Translations under genes and position numbers: made by a program
The notes under the pieces: model-generated
The model's database searches: none
Seen by the model: the letters and a program-made list of their open reading frames with translations, nothing else
What the model was told of the DNA's origin: nothing
Shown: positions 17,664 through 25,697 of the stretch, in pieces
Layout of the letters: each line of letters starts with the position of its first letter
Numbering within the stretch: position 1 is the stretch's first letter
From: a bacterium
GTDB taxonomy: Bacteria; Patescibacteriota; Minisyncoccia; Phycocordibacterales; Phycocordibacteraceae
Reading direction: 5' to 3'
Length of the DNA: 32,916 bases
NCBI GenBank assembly: GCA_021794425.1
Contig: JAJYQV010000017.1
Location: 1-32,916 of the forward strand

Positions 17664-18068
17664 TTATACGGTATCTTCATAGGTGAAATTTACTCGGACA
17701 AGTTCGGCAAGCAATGCTTTGAACATTGGTTTTGCGATCACGCCAGTCTTTTGTGTCAGGCGTCGCCGGTCGACAAGACGTAATTGCGACAGGTTTGCCA
17801 CCGCCTCGCGACCACTTGCCGAACCGATGGAGAAGTAATACTTTCCCTTTTTCGGTTTTGTCGTGAGCGGTATGACGAGACAGGTGTCGAGGTTAAACTT
17901 CTTCACGATGATAACCGGGCGCTCGAATGAACCCCCACGCCCGTCAACCTCATACCCCACATTCGCGCCGAGTTTGCACCACCAGATGTCTCGCTCATCG
18001 AACACGATCCCCGAGGTGGTTTCGTGAGCAGCCTGTTTGACGCCAATCCAACGGAGGAAATCTTTCAT
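17664..18068 (-). CDS. PemK/MazF family toxin (type II TA-like)
   Basis: RDIWWCKLGANVGYEVDGRGGSFERPVIIVKKFNLDTCLVIPLTTKPKKGKYYFSIGS...AVANLSQLRLVDRRRLTQKTG; start 2 nt after atpG stop (TGATCATG). Confidence 0.9.
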   Translation of the reverse strand: MKDFLRWIGVKQAAHETTSGIVFDERDIWWCKLGANVGYEVDGRGGSFERPVIIVKKFNLDTCLVIPLTTKPKKGKYYFSIGSASGREAVANLSQLRLVDRRRLTQKTGVIAKPMFKALLAELVRVNFTYEDTV

Positions 18069-18070
18069 GA

Positions 18071-18979
18071 TCAACTTGCGAGCGCTTCGCGCCCGCTGAT
18101 AATCTCGCTCACCTCGCGCGTGATCGCCGCTTGGCGGATCTTGTTGAAGCGGCGAGTGAGGTCGCGCGCGACTTCTTTTGACTTTTCACTCGCGTTTTTC
18201 ATCGCGACCATGCGCGCCGAGTGTTCCGACGCCTTCGCCTCAAGCAGCATGTGGTAGAGCGAGACCGCGATGAGTCGCGGGATGAGGAGCCCGAGCACCT
18301 CCCCGCCTTCCGGCTCGACCTCGTACGCCGTGGGCGCCTCAAGCGATGGTTCGTGGCTCCATTTCCCTTTCGCCGGGACGATGCCGGCAACGATGTCGTG
18401 AAGCGCTGGCAGCGAGAGCGGGAGGAGGCGACGCAGGGTCGGCACCTGCTCGAACGTCGATTTGAAATGGCTATAGACCGTGATGACTTTGTCGTAGTCA
18501 CCCTGCAAGAATCCGAGAGAAAGCTCTCGTGACAGCTCTTCCATCACCGCAAGCGGCACGGTGTCGCTCTTATTCTCGAACGAGCGGACGATTCGGTACC
18601 CGCGCCGGCCGAAATATTCTTCGCCCTTTCTCCCGTAAGCATAGACGGCGACATCGCGTGCGGCGCGTCCCTCAAGCGCTTCACAGGCGCGCTTGAGCAC
18701 GCTGCTGTTGAGTGCACCAGCGAGGCCTTTGTCGCTCGTGATGAGCACGAGCGCGATCTTCGTCCCGTCTCGGTGCGCGGCGAGCGGATGGCGCTTCACC
18801 GCTTCGGTTCCTGAGAGCCGGGTCAGCATGGAGAGCGCCGCGCGGGCATAGGGGCGGCCCTCAAGCGCGGCTTCTTGCGTCTTGCGCATCTTCACCGCCG
18901 AGACGGCTTCCATCGCGCGCGTCACCTTGTGCGTGCGAGAGGTCGCGGCTATCTTGTTTTTGATATCTTTCAGTGCCAT
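18071..18979 (-). CDS. atpG: ATP synthase F1 subunit gamma
   Basis: MALKDIKNKIAATSRTHKVTRAMEAVSAVKMRK...LITSDKGLAGALNSSVLK...TREVSEIISGREALAS. Confidence 0.96.
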   Translation of the reverse strand: MALKDIKNKIAATSRTHKVTRAMEAVSAVKMRKTQEAALEGRPYARAALSMLTRLSGTEAVKRHPLAAHRDGTKIALVLITSDKGLAGALNSSVLKRACEALEGRAARDVAVYAYGRKGEEYFGRRGYRIVRSFENKSDTVPLAVMEELSRELSLGFLQGDYDKVITVYSHFKSTFEQVPTLRRLLPLSLPALHDIVAGIVPAKGKWSHEPSLEAPTAYEVEPEGGEVLGLLIPRLIAVSLYHMLLEAKASEHSARMVAMKNASEKSKEVARDLTRRFNKIRQAAITREVSEIISGREALAS

Positions 18980-18996
18980 ACACCCAAGCCAGGTCG

Positions 18997-20553
18997 TTAC
19001 TTTGCTTCTGCGTGCCGCGCGACAAATGCGTCGAGCTTTTCGCGAAGCGTCTCTTCGGAGCCTTCGCGGATTTCCTTTGACTCTCGGATTGCCGTAAGCA
19101 CACCACCCGCCTCGCGCGACAGGAAGTCTTGCAGCTTTGTTTCGATCTCGCCGATACCGGACGGCGGGACAGAGTCGAGATAGCCGTTCGTTGCCGCGAA
19201 GATGATCGCGGCTTCCATCTCAAACGGGAGCGGTGCTCCGCGCCCCTGGTTCAGAATCTCGGTCATGCGTCGACCCGAATCGATGCGCTTTTTGGTATCG
19301 GCATCGAGGTCGGACGAGAATTGCATGAACGCCTCGAGCTCGCGGAACTGCGCGAGCTCGAGCTTTATCTTGCCCGAGACTTTCTTCATGGCCTTCGTCT
19401 GCGCGGCGCTGCCCACGCGCGAGACTGAGATACCGACGTTGATAGCCGGGCGCTGACCCTTGTTGAAGAGGTCGGCCTCGAGGTAGATCTGACCGTCGGT
19501 AATCGAGATAACGTTCGTCGGGATGTAGGCCGAGACGTCGCCTTCTTGCGTCTCGATAATGGGGAGCGCGGTCAGAGAGCCGCCACCCTTCTCTTTCGAG
19601 AGCTTGGCGGCGCGCTCAAGCAGGCGCGAGTGCAGATAGAAGATATCGCCCGGATAGGCTTCGCGGCCCGGCGGGCGACGCAAGAGGAGCGACATCTGGC
19701 GATACGCGACCGCTTGCTTGCTCAGGTCATCATAGACGACGAGCGCGTCCTTCCCCTGCTCCATGAAGTATTCGCCGATGGTCGCGCCGGCGAACGGGGC
19801 GAGGAACTGGAGTGCCGCAGGCGAACTGGCCGGCGCGGTCACGACGATCGTGTAGGCCATTGCGCCGCGCGCCGCGAGCTCGGCGACGATCTTTGCCGTT
19901 TTCGATTCTTTCTGTCCGATAGCCACATAGATGCAGATCGGGCGAGACTCCTTCGGCTCGCTCTTTTGGTTGAGGATCGTGTCAATGGCGATGGTCGTCT
20001 TACCGGTGCCGCGATCGCCGATGATGAGTTCGCGCTGGCCGCGCCCGATGGGGATCATCGCGTCGATCGCCTTTACGCCGGTGTGGAGCGGGACGTCGAC
20101 TGGCGCGCGGTCAATGACGCCGTAGGCTTCGCGCTCAATGGGGCGCACGTCCTGTGCGCCGGTCGGGCCTTTCCCGTCGACCGGCTCGGCGAGCGGGTTT
20201 ACCACGCGGCCGATAAGCGACTCGCCCACCGGGATCGAGAGGAGCCGCCCGAGCCGTCGTACCAGCATGCCCTCGTAGACCTTCGATGCGTCACCGAGGA
20301 TCACCGTGCGCACGCCGTCTTCCTCAAGGTTCAGCACCAGGCCGTAGACGGGCGACGGGTCTTTCAGCGCATCGGCGAGCGTGCGGTCGAAGGTGGGGTC
20401 GAAGAGCACCATTTCGTTCATGGCAGCCTTCGACAGGCCGTCAATCTCCGCGATGCCGTCTCCCGTAGCGCGCACGACGCCGGTCTCTTCGGCACCCGCC
20501 TCGGGTGCCCACGCGGCGATCTCTTTCTCGATTCGTTCGATGATGCTTTGCAT
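18997..20553 (-). CDS. atpA: ATP synthase F1 subunit alpha
   Basis: [62 protein letters not shown]. Confidence 0.98.
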   Translation of the reverse strand: MQSIIERIEKEIAAWAPEAGAEETGVVRATGDGIAEIDGLSKAAMNEMVLFDPTFDRTLADALKDPSPVYGLVLNLEEDGVRTVILGDASKVYEGMLVRRLGRLLSIPVGESLIGRVVNPLAEPVDGKGPTGAQDVRPIEREAYGVIDRAPVDVPLHTGVKAIDAMIPIGRGQRELIIGDRGTGKTTIAIDTILNQKSEPKESRPICIYVAIGQKESKTAKIVAELAARGAMAYTIVVTAPASSPAALQFLAPFAGATIGEYFMEQGKDALVVYDDLSKQAVAYRQMSLLLRRPPGREAYPGDIFYLHSRLLERAAKLSKEKGGGSLTALPIIETQEGDVSAYIPTNVISITDGQIYLEADLFNKGQRPAINVGISVSRVGSAAQTKAMKKVSGKIKLELAQFRELEAFMQFSSDLDADTKKRIDSGRRMTEILNQGRGAPLPFEMEAAIIFAATNGYLDSVPPSGIGEIETKLQDFLSREAGGVLTAIRESKEIREGSEETLREKLDAFVARHAEAK

Positions 20554-20560
20554 AGGTAAG

Positions 20561-20932
20561 TTACGCGGTGACTCGCTGGTAAATATTGATAAGGGCGCGC
20601 TTGGCTGAACGGTCAACGAGCGTGCCGCCGCTCTGCGCGCGCCATCCACGGATGAGTGCGGGGTTTACACACGCGCGGCCCGCGACGATGCCCGAGGCGG
20701 CCGCGGCGCGCAGGGCTGCCGCTTCTTCGCTCTCAGAGGCGACCTCGACCCGCGCTCGAAGCGCGTGGCGCCGCGCGGCGACTTTCTTCAGCTCGCGCGC
20801 GATCTTGGGGAGCATGTTCATGCGCCCCATGCTCTTCAGGTGCACGATGAGCTTGGTTACTGCGGCGTCGGCGACGGCCTTGTCCCCGGTCTCAGCGACG
20901 GCTTCGAGCAGGCGCGTGTAGGTGTCGATCAT
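20561..20932 (-). CDS. atpH: ATP synthase F1 subunit delta
   Basis: Position between atpF and atpA; C-term [17 protein letters not shown]; 4-bp overlap with atpF. Confidence 0.8.
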   Translation of the reverse strand: MIDTYTRLLEAVAETGDKAVADAAVTKLIVHLKSMGRMNMLPKIARELKKVAARRHALRARVEVASESEEAAALRAAAASGIVAGRACVNPALIRGWRAQSGGTLVDRSAKRALINIYQRVTA

Positions 20933-21375
20933 GGTCGTTCTTGCAAGACTTTTTCAGCAGCCAGGACAGCGAGACGTGCGATGTCGCGCTCGCTCTCGCG
21001 CTGTGCGCGCGCATGGGTCTCTGCAGCGCGCGTCTCGGCGTCTCGTGCGATGGCCGCAGCGCGTTCATCGGCTTCCTTGAGAAGCCGCGCCTTCTCTGCG
21101 CCGGCGGAATCGCGGGCGGCAGTCATGATCTGTTCTGCCTCGGTGTCGGCCGCCTTCACGCGGTCCGCCGCTTCGCTATCCGCGCGGGCAAAGGTGGCGG
21201 CCGCCTGCTCAGCGTCCCGCACGCCCTTGGCGATGAGCTCCTGACGCTTCGCGAGCATCGCCCCTACCGGCTTGTAGAGGAAGTACCAGAGCGCCACGAG
21301 CACGATGGTAAAGTTCACCGCCTGTGCGATGAGGAGATTCCACGAAACGCCGAAGGCTGAGAAGAGTTGTTGCAT
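20929..21375 (-). CDS. atpF: ATP synthase Fo subunit b
   Basis: NLLIAQAVNFTIVLVALWYFLYKPVGAMLAKRQELIAKGVRDAEQAAATFARAD. Confidence 0.95.
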   Translation of the reverse strand: MQQLFSAFGVSWNLLIAQAVNFTIVLVALWYFLYKPVGAMLAKRQELIAKGVRDAEQAAATFARADSEAADRVKAADTEAEQIMTAARDSAGAEKARLLKEADERAAAIARDAETRAAETHARAQRESERDIARLAVLAAEKVLQERP

Positions 21376-21397
21376 GTCAGAAACGCTCTCGGATTCC

Positions 21398-21634
<237 letters not shown>

Positions 21635-21664
21635 TTATGTTGCAATAGTAAAAGACCCCATCCC

Positions 21665-21705
21665 GGAGCCGCACGAAGCGCCACTAGTGCGCCTCGTGCG
21701 GCTCC
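21665..21705 (-). promoter_or_regulatory. Hairpin overlapping the atpB stop codon, in the atpB-atpE junction
   Basis: GGAGCCGCACGA-a-GCGC-cactagt-GCGC-c-TCGTGCGGCTCC: 12-bp plus 4-bp stem with one mismatch. Confidence 0.7.
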
Positions 21706-22430
21706 ATGATTGCCAGCTTAATGAAGAACAAGGTGAGCATCGCGAAGACGAGCGCTTGCACGAGCCCGATGAACATCTCGAACCCCATGAGGGGTGCTGG
21801 GAGAAAGTACGGGAGGAAGTACCCGGCGACGAGCACCATAACCTCTCCTGCGAAGATATTCCCGAAAAGACGGAAAGAAAACGAAATGAGCCGCCCAAGA
21901 TTGCTCATGAGCTCGATAAGCCCAACCGCGAACCCGAGCGGTGATTTCAGGTTAACATATTTCCCCGCATGCTTGAAAAAGCCCAAGGTCGCGATGCCGG
22001 TTATCTCGATGGTGAAGAAGGAGATCATGGCGAGCGCGAGCGTGAAGTTGAGGTCGGTGGTCGGCGTGCGCAGGATCGGCAGAAATGTCGATGCGTGCAC
22101 GAGACCGAGTGAGCCGACCCCCGGAAAGAATTCGAGTTCGTTGATGAGCGCGATGAAGATGAAGATGGAGGCAACGAGGGGGAAGAACCGTCGCGCAAGC
22201 TTCTCGCTCTCAAGCACGTCGGCCATATAGGCGATTGCGCCCTCAAAAGCCCATTCGACGCCCGCCTGGATCTTGCCGGGAACGAGCGTGAGCGAACGCC
22301 CAAAAAAAAAGGCCGCTGTGATGAGGAGCGCCATCACCACCCATGCCATGATGAGCGAATTAGTGACGGGGAAACCTAAAACGGAGCCCAGGTGCTCCGC
22401 CTTGAGGACGACCGTGATGCCCGAGTGCAT
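21684..22430 (-). CDS. atpB: ATP synthase Fo subunit a
   Basis: FRLFGNIFAGEVMVLVAGYFLPYFLPAPLMGFEMFIGLVQALVFAMLTLFFIKLAI. Confidence 0.96.
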   Translation of the reverse strand: MHSGITVVLKAEHLGSVLGFPVTNSLIMAWVVMALLITAAFFFGRSLTLVPGKIQAGVEWAFEGAIAYMADVLESEKLARRFFPLVASIFIFIALINELEFFPGVGSLGLVHASTFLPILRTPTTDLNFTLALAMISFFTIEITGIATLGFFKHAGKYVNLKSPLGFAVGLIELMSNLGRLISFSFRLFGNIFAGEVMVLVAGYFLPYFLPAPLMGFEMFIGLVQALVFAMLTLFFIKLAIMEPHEAH

Positions 22431-22503
22431 ATGTCGGTATTCTAGCAAACGCGCTCGGAAAAGGAAAAGCCGACCCCTTCCCCTGTGATATATTTTGTAG
22501 AGT

Positions 22504-23853
22504 ATGGCGTCACCCATTATCAATGTCGATCATCTCGATTTCTACTACGACTACAAGTTGCCGACGGAAACGTACGCGCTCAAAGATATCAACTTGCAAG
22601 TAGCACAAGGCGAGTACGTCGTCTTCTTCGGCCCGTCGGGATGCGGGAAGACGACGCTCGTCTACCTCATCGGCGGCATCACCACCGGGAAAAACGGCAC
22701 CGGCGAGATCGTGGTAAACGGCAGTGACGTGCTCCAGCTCTCGCGAGAAGAGCTTGCCGTCTTTCGCCAGACGGGCATCGGCATCATCTTCCAGAACTTC
22801 AACCTCATCCCCTCGCTCACCGTGCTCGACAACGTCGCGCTTCCCATGACCTTCGTCGGCGTGCCGCAAGAGAAGCGGCGGACGGAAGCGCACAATATCT
22901 TGGCGCGCCTGGGTATGGAAACCTATGCGGCGCGCTACCCGACGGAGCTCTCGGGCGGTCAGCAGCAGCGCGTCGGCATCGCGCGCGCGCTCGCAAACAA
23001 TCCGCCCATCATCATCGCCGACGAACCGCTCGGCAACCTCGACTCTGAAAACGCCGAACATGTCTTGAAATTCCTCAAAGAGCTGCAGGAAAAAGACGGG
23101 CGCACCGTCATCATGGTGACGCACGAGGCCTGGAGCGTGCGCGATGCGGACAAGATCATATACTTGAAAGACGGTGCCGTGATCAAGACACAAACCGACG
23201 GGGCCTTACGAAAGAAGGCGGCCGAGGAGGAAGCGCTCGCGCTCTCTCCCGACCTCTTCCGCCAGCTTTATCCCGAAGTCTCCCCGAAAGAGATCATGCT
23301 CAAGTCGCTCTCGAACCTGCTCTTGCGCGGGTTCTCGGTCGACGAGATAAAACGCTTTGAATTCTTCCTTGAGGAGCGTCTCTCTGGAAAGATCGATGCG
23401 GCAACCTTCGAGAGTTTACTTGATCGGCCCTATCACGACGAAGGTGTCGGCCTCTGGAAACAGCGCGCGCAAAAGATCGCGACGCTCACGGAAGACATTC
23501 TCTCCGAGAAAAAGATGCTGGAAGATATTTATAAAGAGCTCGAAGAGAATCCGGCAGCGCCCATCCTGGAGGAGGTGTCCTCTCTTCGCGAATGGATCTT
23601 GCGAGAATACAGCGGGCGGGTGAACGATGAGCAGCGCGCGCGCCTCAACGAAGCTATCGCTGGACGCCTCCGTGGCACCATAAACACCGAGGGATTCCGC
23701 AAGACGGTTAACCTCGCTCGCTCGCGCGGCGGCGTCGGATTCTCTATCCGCACCACGCAGCACCTCTCCGACCGACTGGAGTCCGTGCTCATGCTAGGAC
23801 GCGCCGGTGACATGAAGGACGCCATCTCGTCTCTTTCTCAGTCTGCCCCCTGA
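22504..23853 (+). CDS. ABC transporter ATP-binding protein (MacB/LolD type) with ~200-aa C-terminal extension
   Basis: GPSGCGKTTLVYLIGG, ELSGGQQQRVGIARALANNPPIIIADEPLGNLDSENAEHV; extension after about residue 235. Confidence 0.95.
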   Translation: MASPIINVDHLDFYYDYKLPTETYALKDINLQVAQGEYVVFFGPSGCGKTTLVYLIGGITTGKNGTGEIVVNGSDVLQLSREELAVFRQTGIGIIFQNFNLIPSLTVLDNVALPMTFVGVPQEKRRTEAHNILARLGMETYAARYPTELSGGQQQRVGIARALANNPPIIIADEPLGNLDSENAEHVLKFLKELQEKDGRTVIMVTHEAWSVRDADKIIYLKDGAVIKTQTDGALRKKAAEEEALALSPDLFRQLYPEVSPKEIMLKSLSNLLLRGFSVDEIKRFEFFLEERLSGKIDAATFESLLDRPYHDEGVGLWKQRAQKIATLTEDILSEKKMLEDIYKELEENPAAPILEEVSSLREWILREYSGRVNDEQRARLNEAIAGRLRGTINTEGFRKTVNLARSRGGVGFSIRTTQHLSDRLESVLMLGRAGDMKDAISSLSQSAP

Positions 23854-23861
23854 CCTGGTCT

Positions 23862-25073
23862 ATGTCGAAAAAACCTACGATAGCGTTCATAGACCTCATA
23901 CGCCTCTCGCTCCGCATCTTCAAGACGAAGCCGACGCGCACGTTCCTTACCATTCTCGGCATGTCCATCGGGATCAGCGCCGTGGTCTTCCTCGTGTCGC
24001 TCGGTTACGGGCTGCAATACATCCTCATCGGAAAGCTGGTGACGAGCCAGGACTCGCTCATAACGCTTTCAGCTTCCTACCCAACCGAAAGCGGCCTCAG
24101 CATCAGCACCTCGACTATCGCAAAGATCCAGGCGCTCCCCGACGTCGCCGAAACCAGTCCGGTGGCCGAGTTTTCTGGCGTGCTCACCGTCGACGGATCT
24201 TCCGGCCTCGTGCCGGTCGTTCGGGTCGCCGAGCCTGACATCTTCCGTCTCTCCGGAACGAATCCGGACATCGGCGGACCGATCCGTCCCGGCGATAACG
24301 ACATCGTCCTTTCGAGCCAGGCGCTGCAGCTCATAAATGAACCGGCGACCAGAAGCGTGCTCGGCAAAGAAGTCCACATCGATACCTACTTCCCGAATCC
24401 GGACGGCACCATGCGGGACGTCAGCATTCCGACGCCCTTCTCTATCGTCGGCGTCATCTCCGATCCGCAGCAGCCGCCCATAGCGATCATCCCCGCAAGC
24501 AGCATGCCGGTCCCCATTTCGTCCTTCAAGCAGGTTTACGTAAAGGCCAAAGACGCGAACGTCCTGACAGCCCTTCGCGACACGCTCACGCAGCAGGGAT
24601 TCATCATCTCGGCAAATATCGACCTCGTCCTGCAGGCGGAAAAGATAACCAACGTCGTGACCATGATACTCGCCGTATTCGGCATCACGGCGCTCATTGT
24701 CTCGGCGATCGGCATGTTCAACACCATGCTCATCGGATTCATCGAGCGCACGTATGAGGTGGGCGTGATGAAGGCCATCGGCGCGACCGACGCCGACGTG
24801 CGGGATCTGTTTCTCATGGAGTCGGCGGTCATCGGCGTGCTCGGCGGCGGCGGCGGCATCTTGATCGGCCTCGGCCTCGGGAAGCTCACCGACCTCGTGC
24901 TCAACATCATCTCGTCCAAAATGGGTGGGAAATCGATCGAGCTTTTCATGCTCCCGCTCTGGTTCGGGGTTTTCGTATTTCTCATGTCAATCATCATCGG
25001 CGTCATCGCGGGCTTCTTGCCGGCACGCCGCGCGGCAAGGCTCTCACCGCGCGAAGCCTTTACGAGAAAGTAG
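23862..25073 (+). CDS. ABC transporter permease (MacB/FtsX-like)
   Basis: N-term KTKPTRTFLTILGMSIGISAVVFLVSLGYGLQ, FtsX domain FNTMLIGFIERTYEVGVMKAIGATDADVRDLFLMESAVIG. Confidence 0.94.
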   Translation: MSKKPTIAFIDLIRLSLRIFKTKPTRTFLTILGMSIGISAVVFLVSLGYGLQYILIGKLVTSQDSLITLSASYPTESGLSISTSTIAKIQALPDVAETSPVAEFSGVLTVDGSSGLVPVVRVAEPDIFRLSGTNPDIGGPIRPGDNDIVLSSQALQLINEPATRSVLGKEVHIDTYFPNPDGTMRDVSIPTPFSIVGVISDPQQPPIAIIPASSMPVPISSFKQVYVKAKDANVLTALRDTLTQQGFIISANIDLVLQAEKITNVVTMILAVFGITALIVSAIGMFNTMLIGFIERTYEVGVMKAIGATDADVRDLFLMESAVIGVLGGGGGILIGLGLGKLTDLVLNIISSKMGGKSIELFMLPLWFGVFVFLMSIIIGVIAGFLPARRAARLSPREAFTRK

Positions 25074-25113
25074 CGGCCGACCCGGGCGTGCACAGGGGCG
25101 GCAAAGTATGCTA

Positions 25114-25119
25114 TATACT
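25114..25119 (+). promoter_or_regulatory. Candidate -10 element (TATACT, in TATGCTATATACTATG) upstream of the SWIB gene
   Basis: AT-rich -10-like hexamer about 40 nt before the ATG; no convincing -35 called. Confidence 0.35.
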
Positions 25120-25157
25120 ATGTTAGCCCGTTACCAATAAATACAACAAACGTCATT

Positions 25158-25409
25158 ATGGCAATAAACGCAGCTCTCTCGAAGCCGCTGGCACTCTCTC
25201 CTGAATTGGAAGCAGTGATCGGTGCCGGGCCGCTCCCGCGGACCGAGGTCGTCAAGAAGCTCTGGGAATACATCAAGGAGCACAATTTGCAGAACCCGGA
25301 AAACAAGCGCAACATTCTCGCCGATGACAAGCTCAAGGCCGTCTTCGGCGGTAAAGCTGAAGTCACCATGTTTGAGATGACGAAGCTCGTCTCCGCGCAT
25401 TTGAAGTAA
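25158..25409 (+). CDS. SWIB/MDM2 domain protein
   Basis: SKPLALSPELEAVIGAGPLPRTEVVKKLWEYIKEHNLQNPENKRNILADDKLKAVFGG. Confidence 0.95.
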   Translation: MAINAALSKPLALSPELEAVIGAGPLPRTEVVKKLWEYIKEHNLQNPENKRNILADDKLKAVFGGKAEVTMFEMTKLVSAHLK

Positions 25410-25426
25410 CGCGACGTTCTCGGCGT

Positions 25427-25477
25427 GCGAAGCGAAACACGGAATCCGCCTTTGGCGGATTCCGTGTTTCGCTTCGC
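25427..25477. repeat. Perfect 24-bp foldback with TTT loop
   Basis: GCGAAGCGAAACACGGAATCCGCC-TTT-GGCGGATTCCGTGTTTCGCTTCGC. Confidence 0.9.
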
Positions 25478-25488
25478 TGCTGTTGCGG

Positions 25489-25559
25489 TGGACCTACGGG
25501 GAGTCGGACCCCGACCTCGTCCATGCCATGGACGCGTTCTACCGCTGAACTATAGGCCC
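25489..25559 (-). tRNA. tRNA-Ala(GGC)
   Basis: GGGCCTATAGTTCAGCGGTAGAACGCGTCCATGGCATGGACGAGG...TAGGTCCA; anticodon loop ATGGCAT; CCA not encoded. Confidence 0.92.
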
Positions 25560-25627
25560 TTTCGTTGCCAAAGGCTGGCGGTCTTACTCTACTTCCCTTT
25601 CGCACTTTGCTCAAGCAGCATCAAACT

Positions 25628-25685
25628 AGAGCCTGTCTCAAAACCCTCCCCGAGCGAGGATTTGAGGGATTTTTGAACAAGCTCT
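25628..25685. repeat. Imperfect foldback downstream of the P-type ATPase gene
   Basis: AGAGCCTGTCTCAAAACCCTC (25628-25648) and GAGGGATTTTTGAACAAGCTCT (25664-25685), inverted with a few mismatches/indels. Confidence 0.6.
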
Positions 25686-25697
25686 ACACAGCTTCCC

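Noticed and set aside
19546-20559. Plus-strand 337-aa ORF and similar long ORFs opposite atpA, leuS and ychF
   Set aside because: Antisense to highly conserved genes, with no family resemblance.
25363-25676. ORFs 25363..25614 (-) and 25425..25676 (+)
   Set aside because: They cover the 24-bp foldback and tRNA-Ala(GGC); products of repeat/tRNA sequence, not genes.
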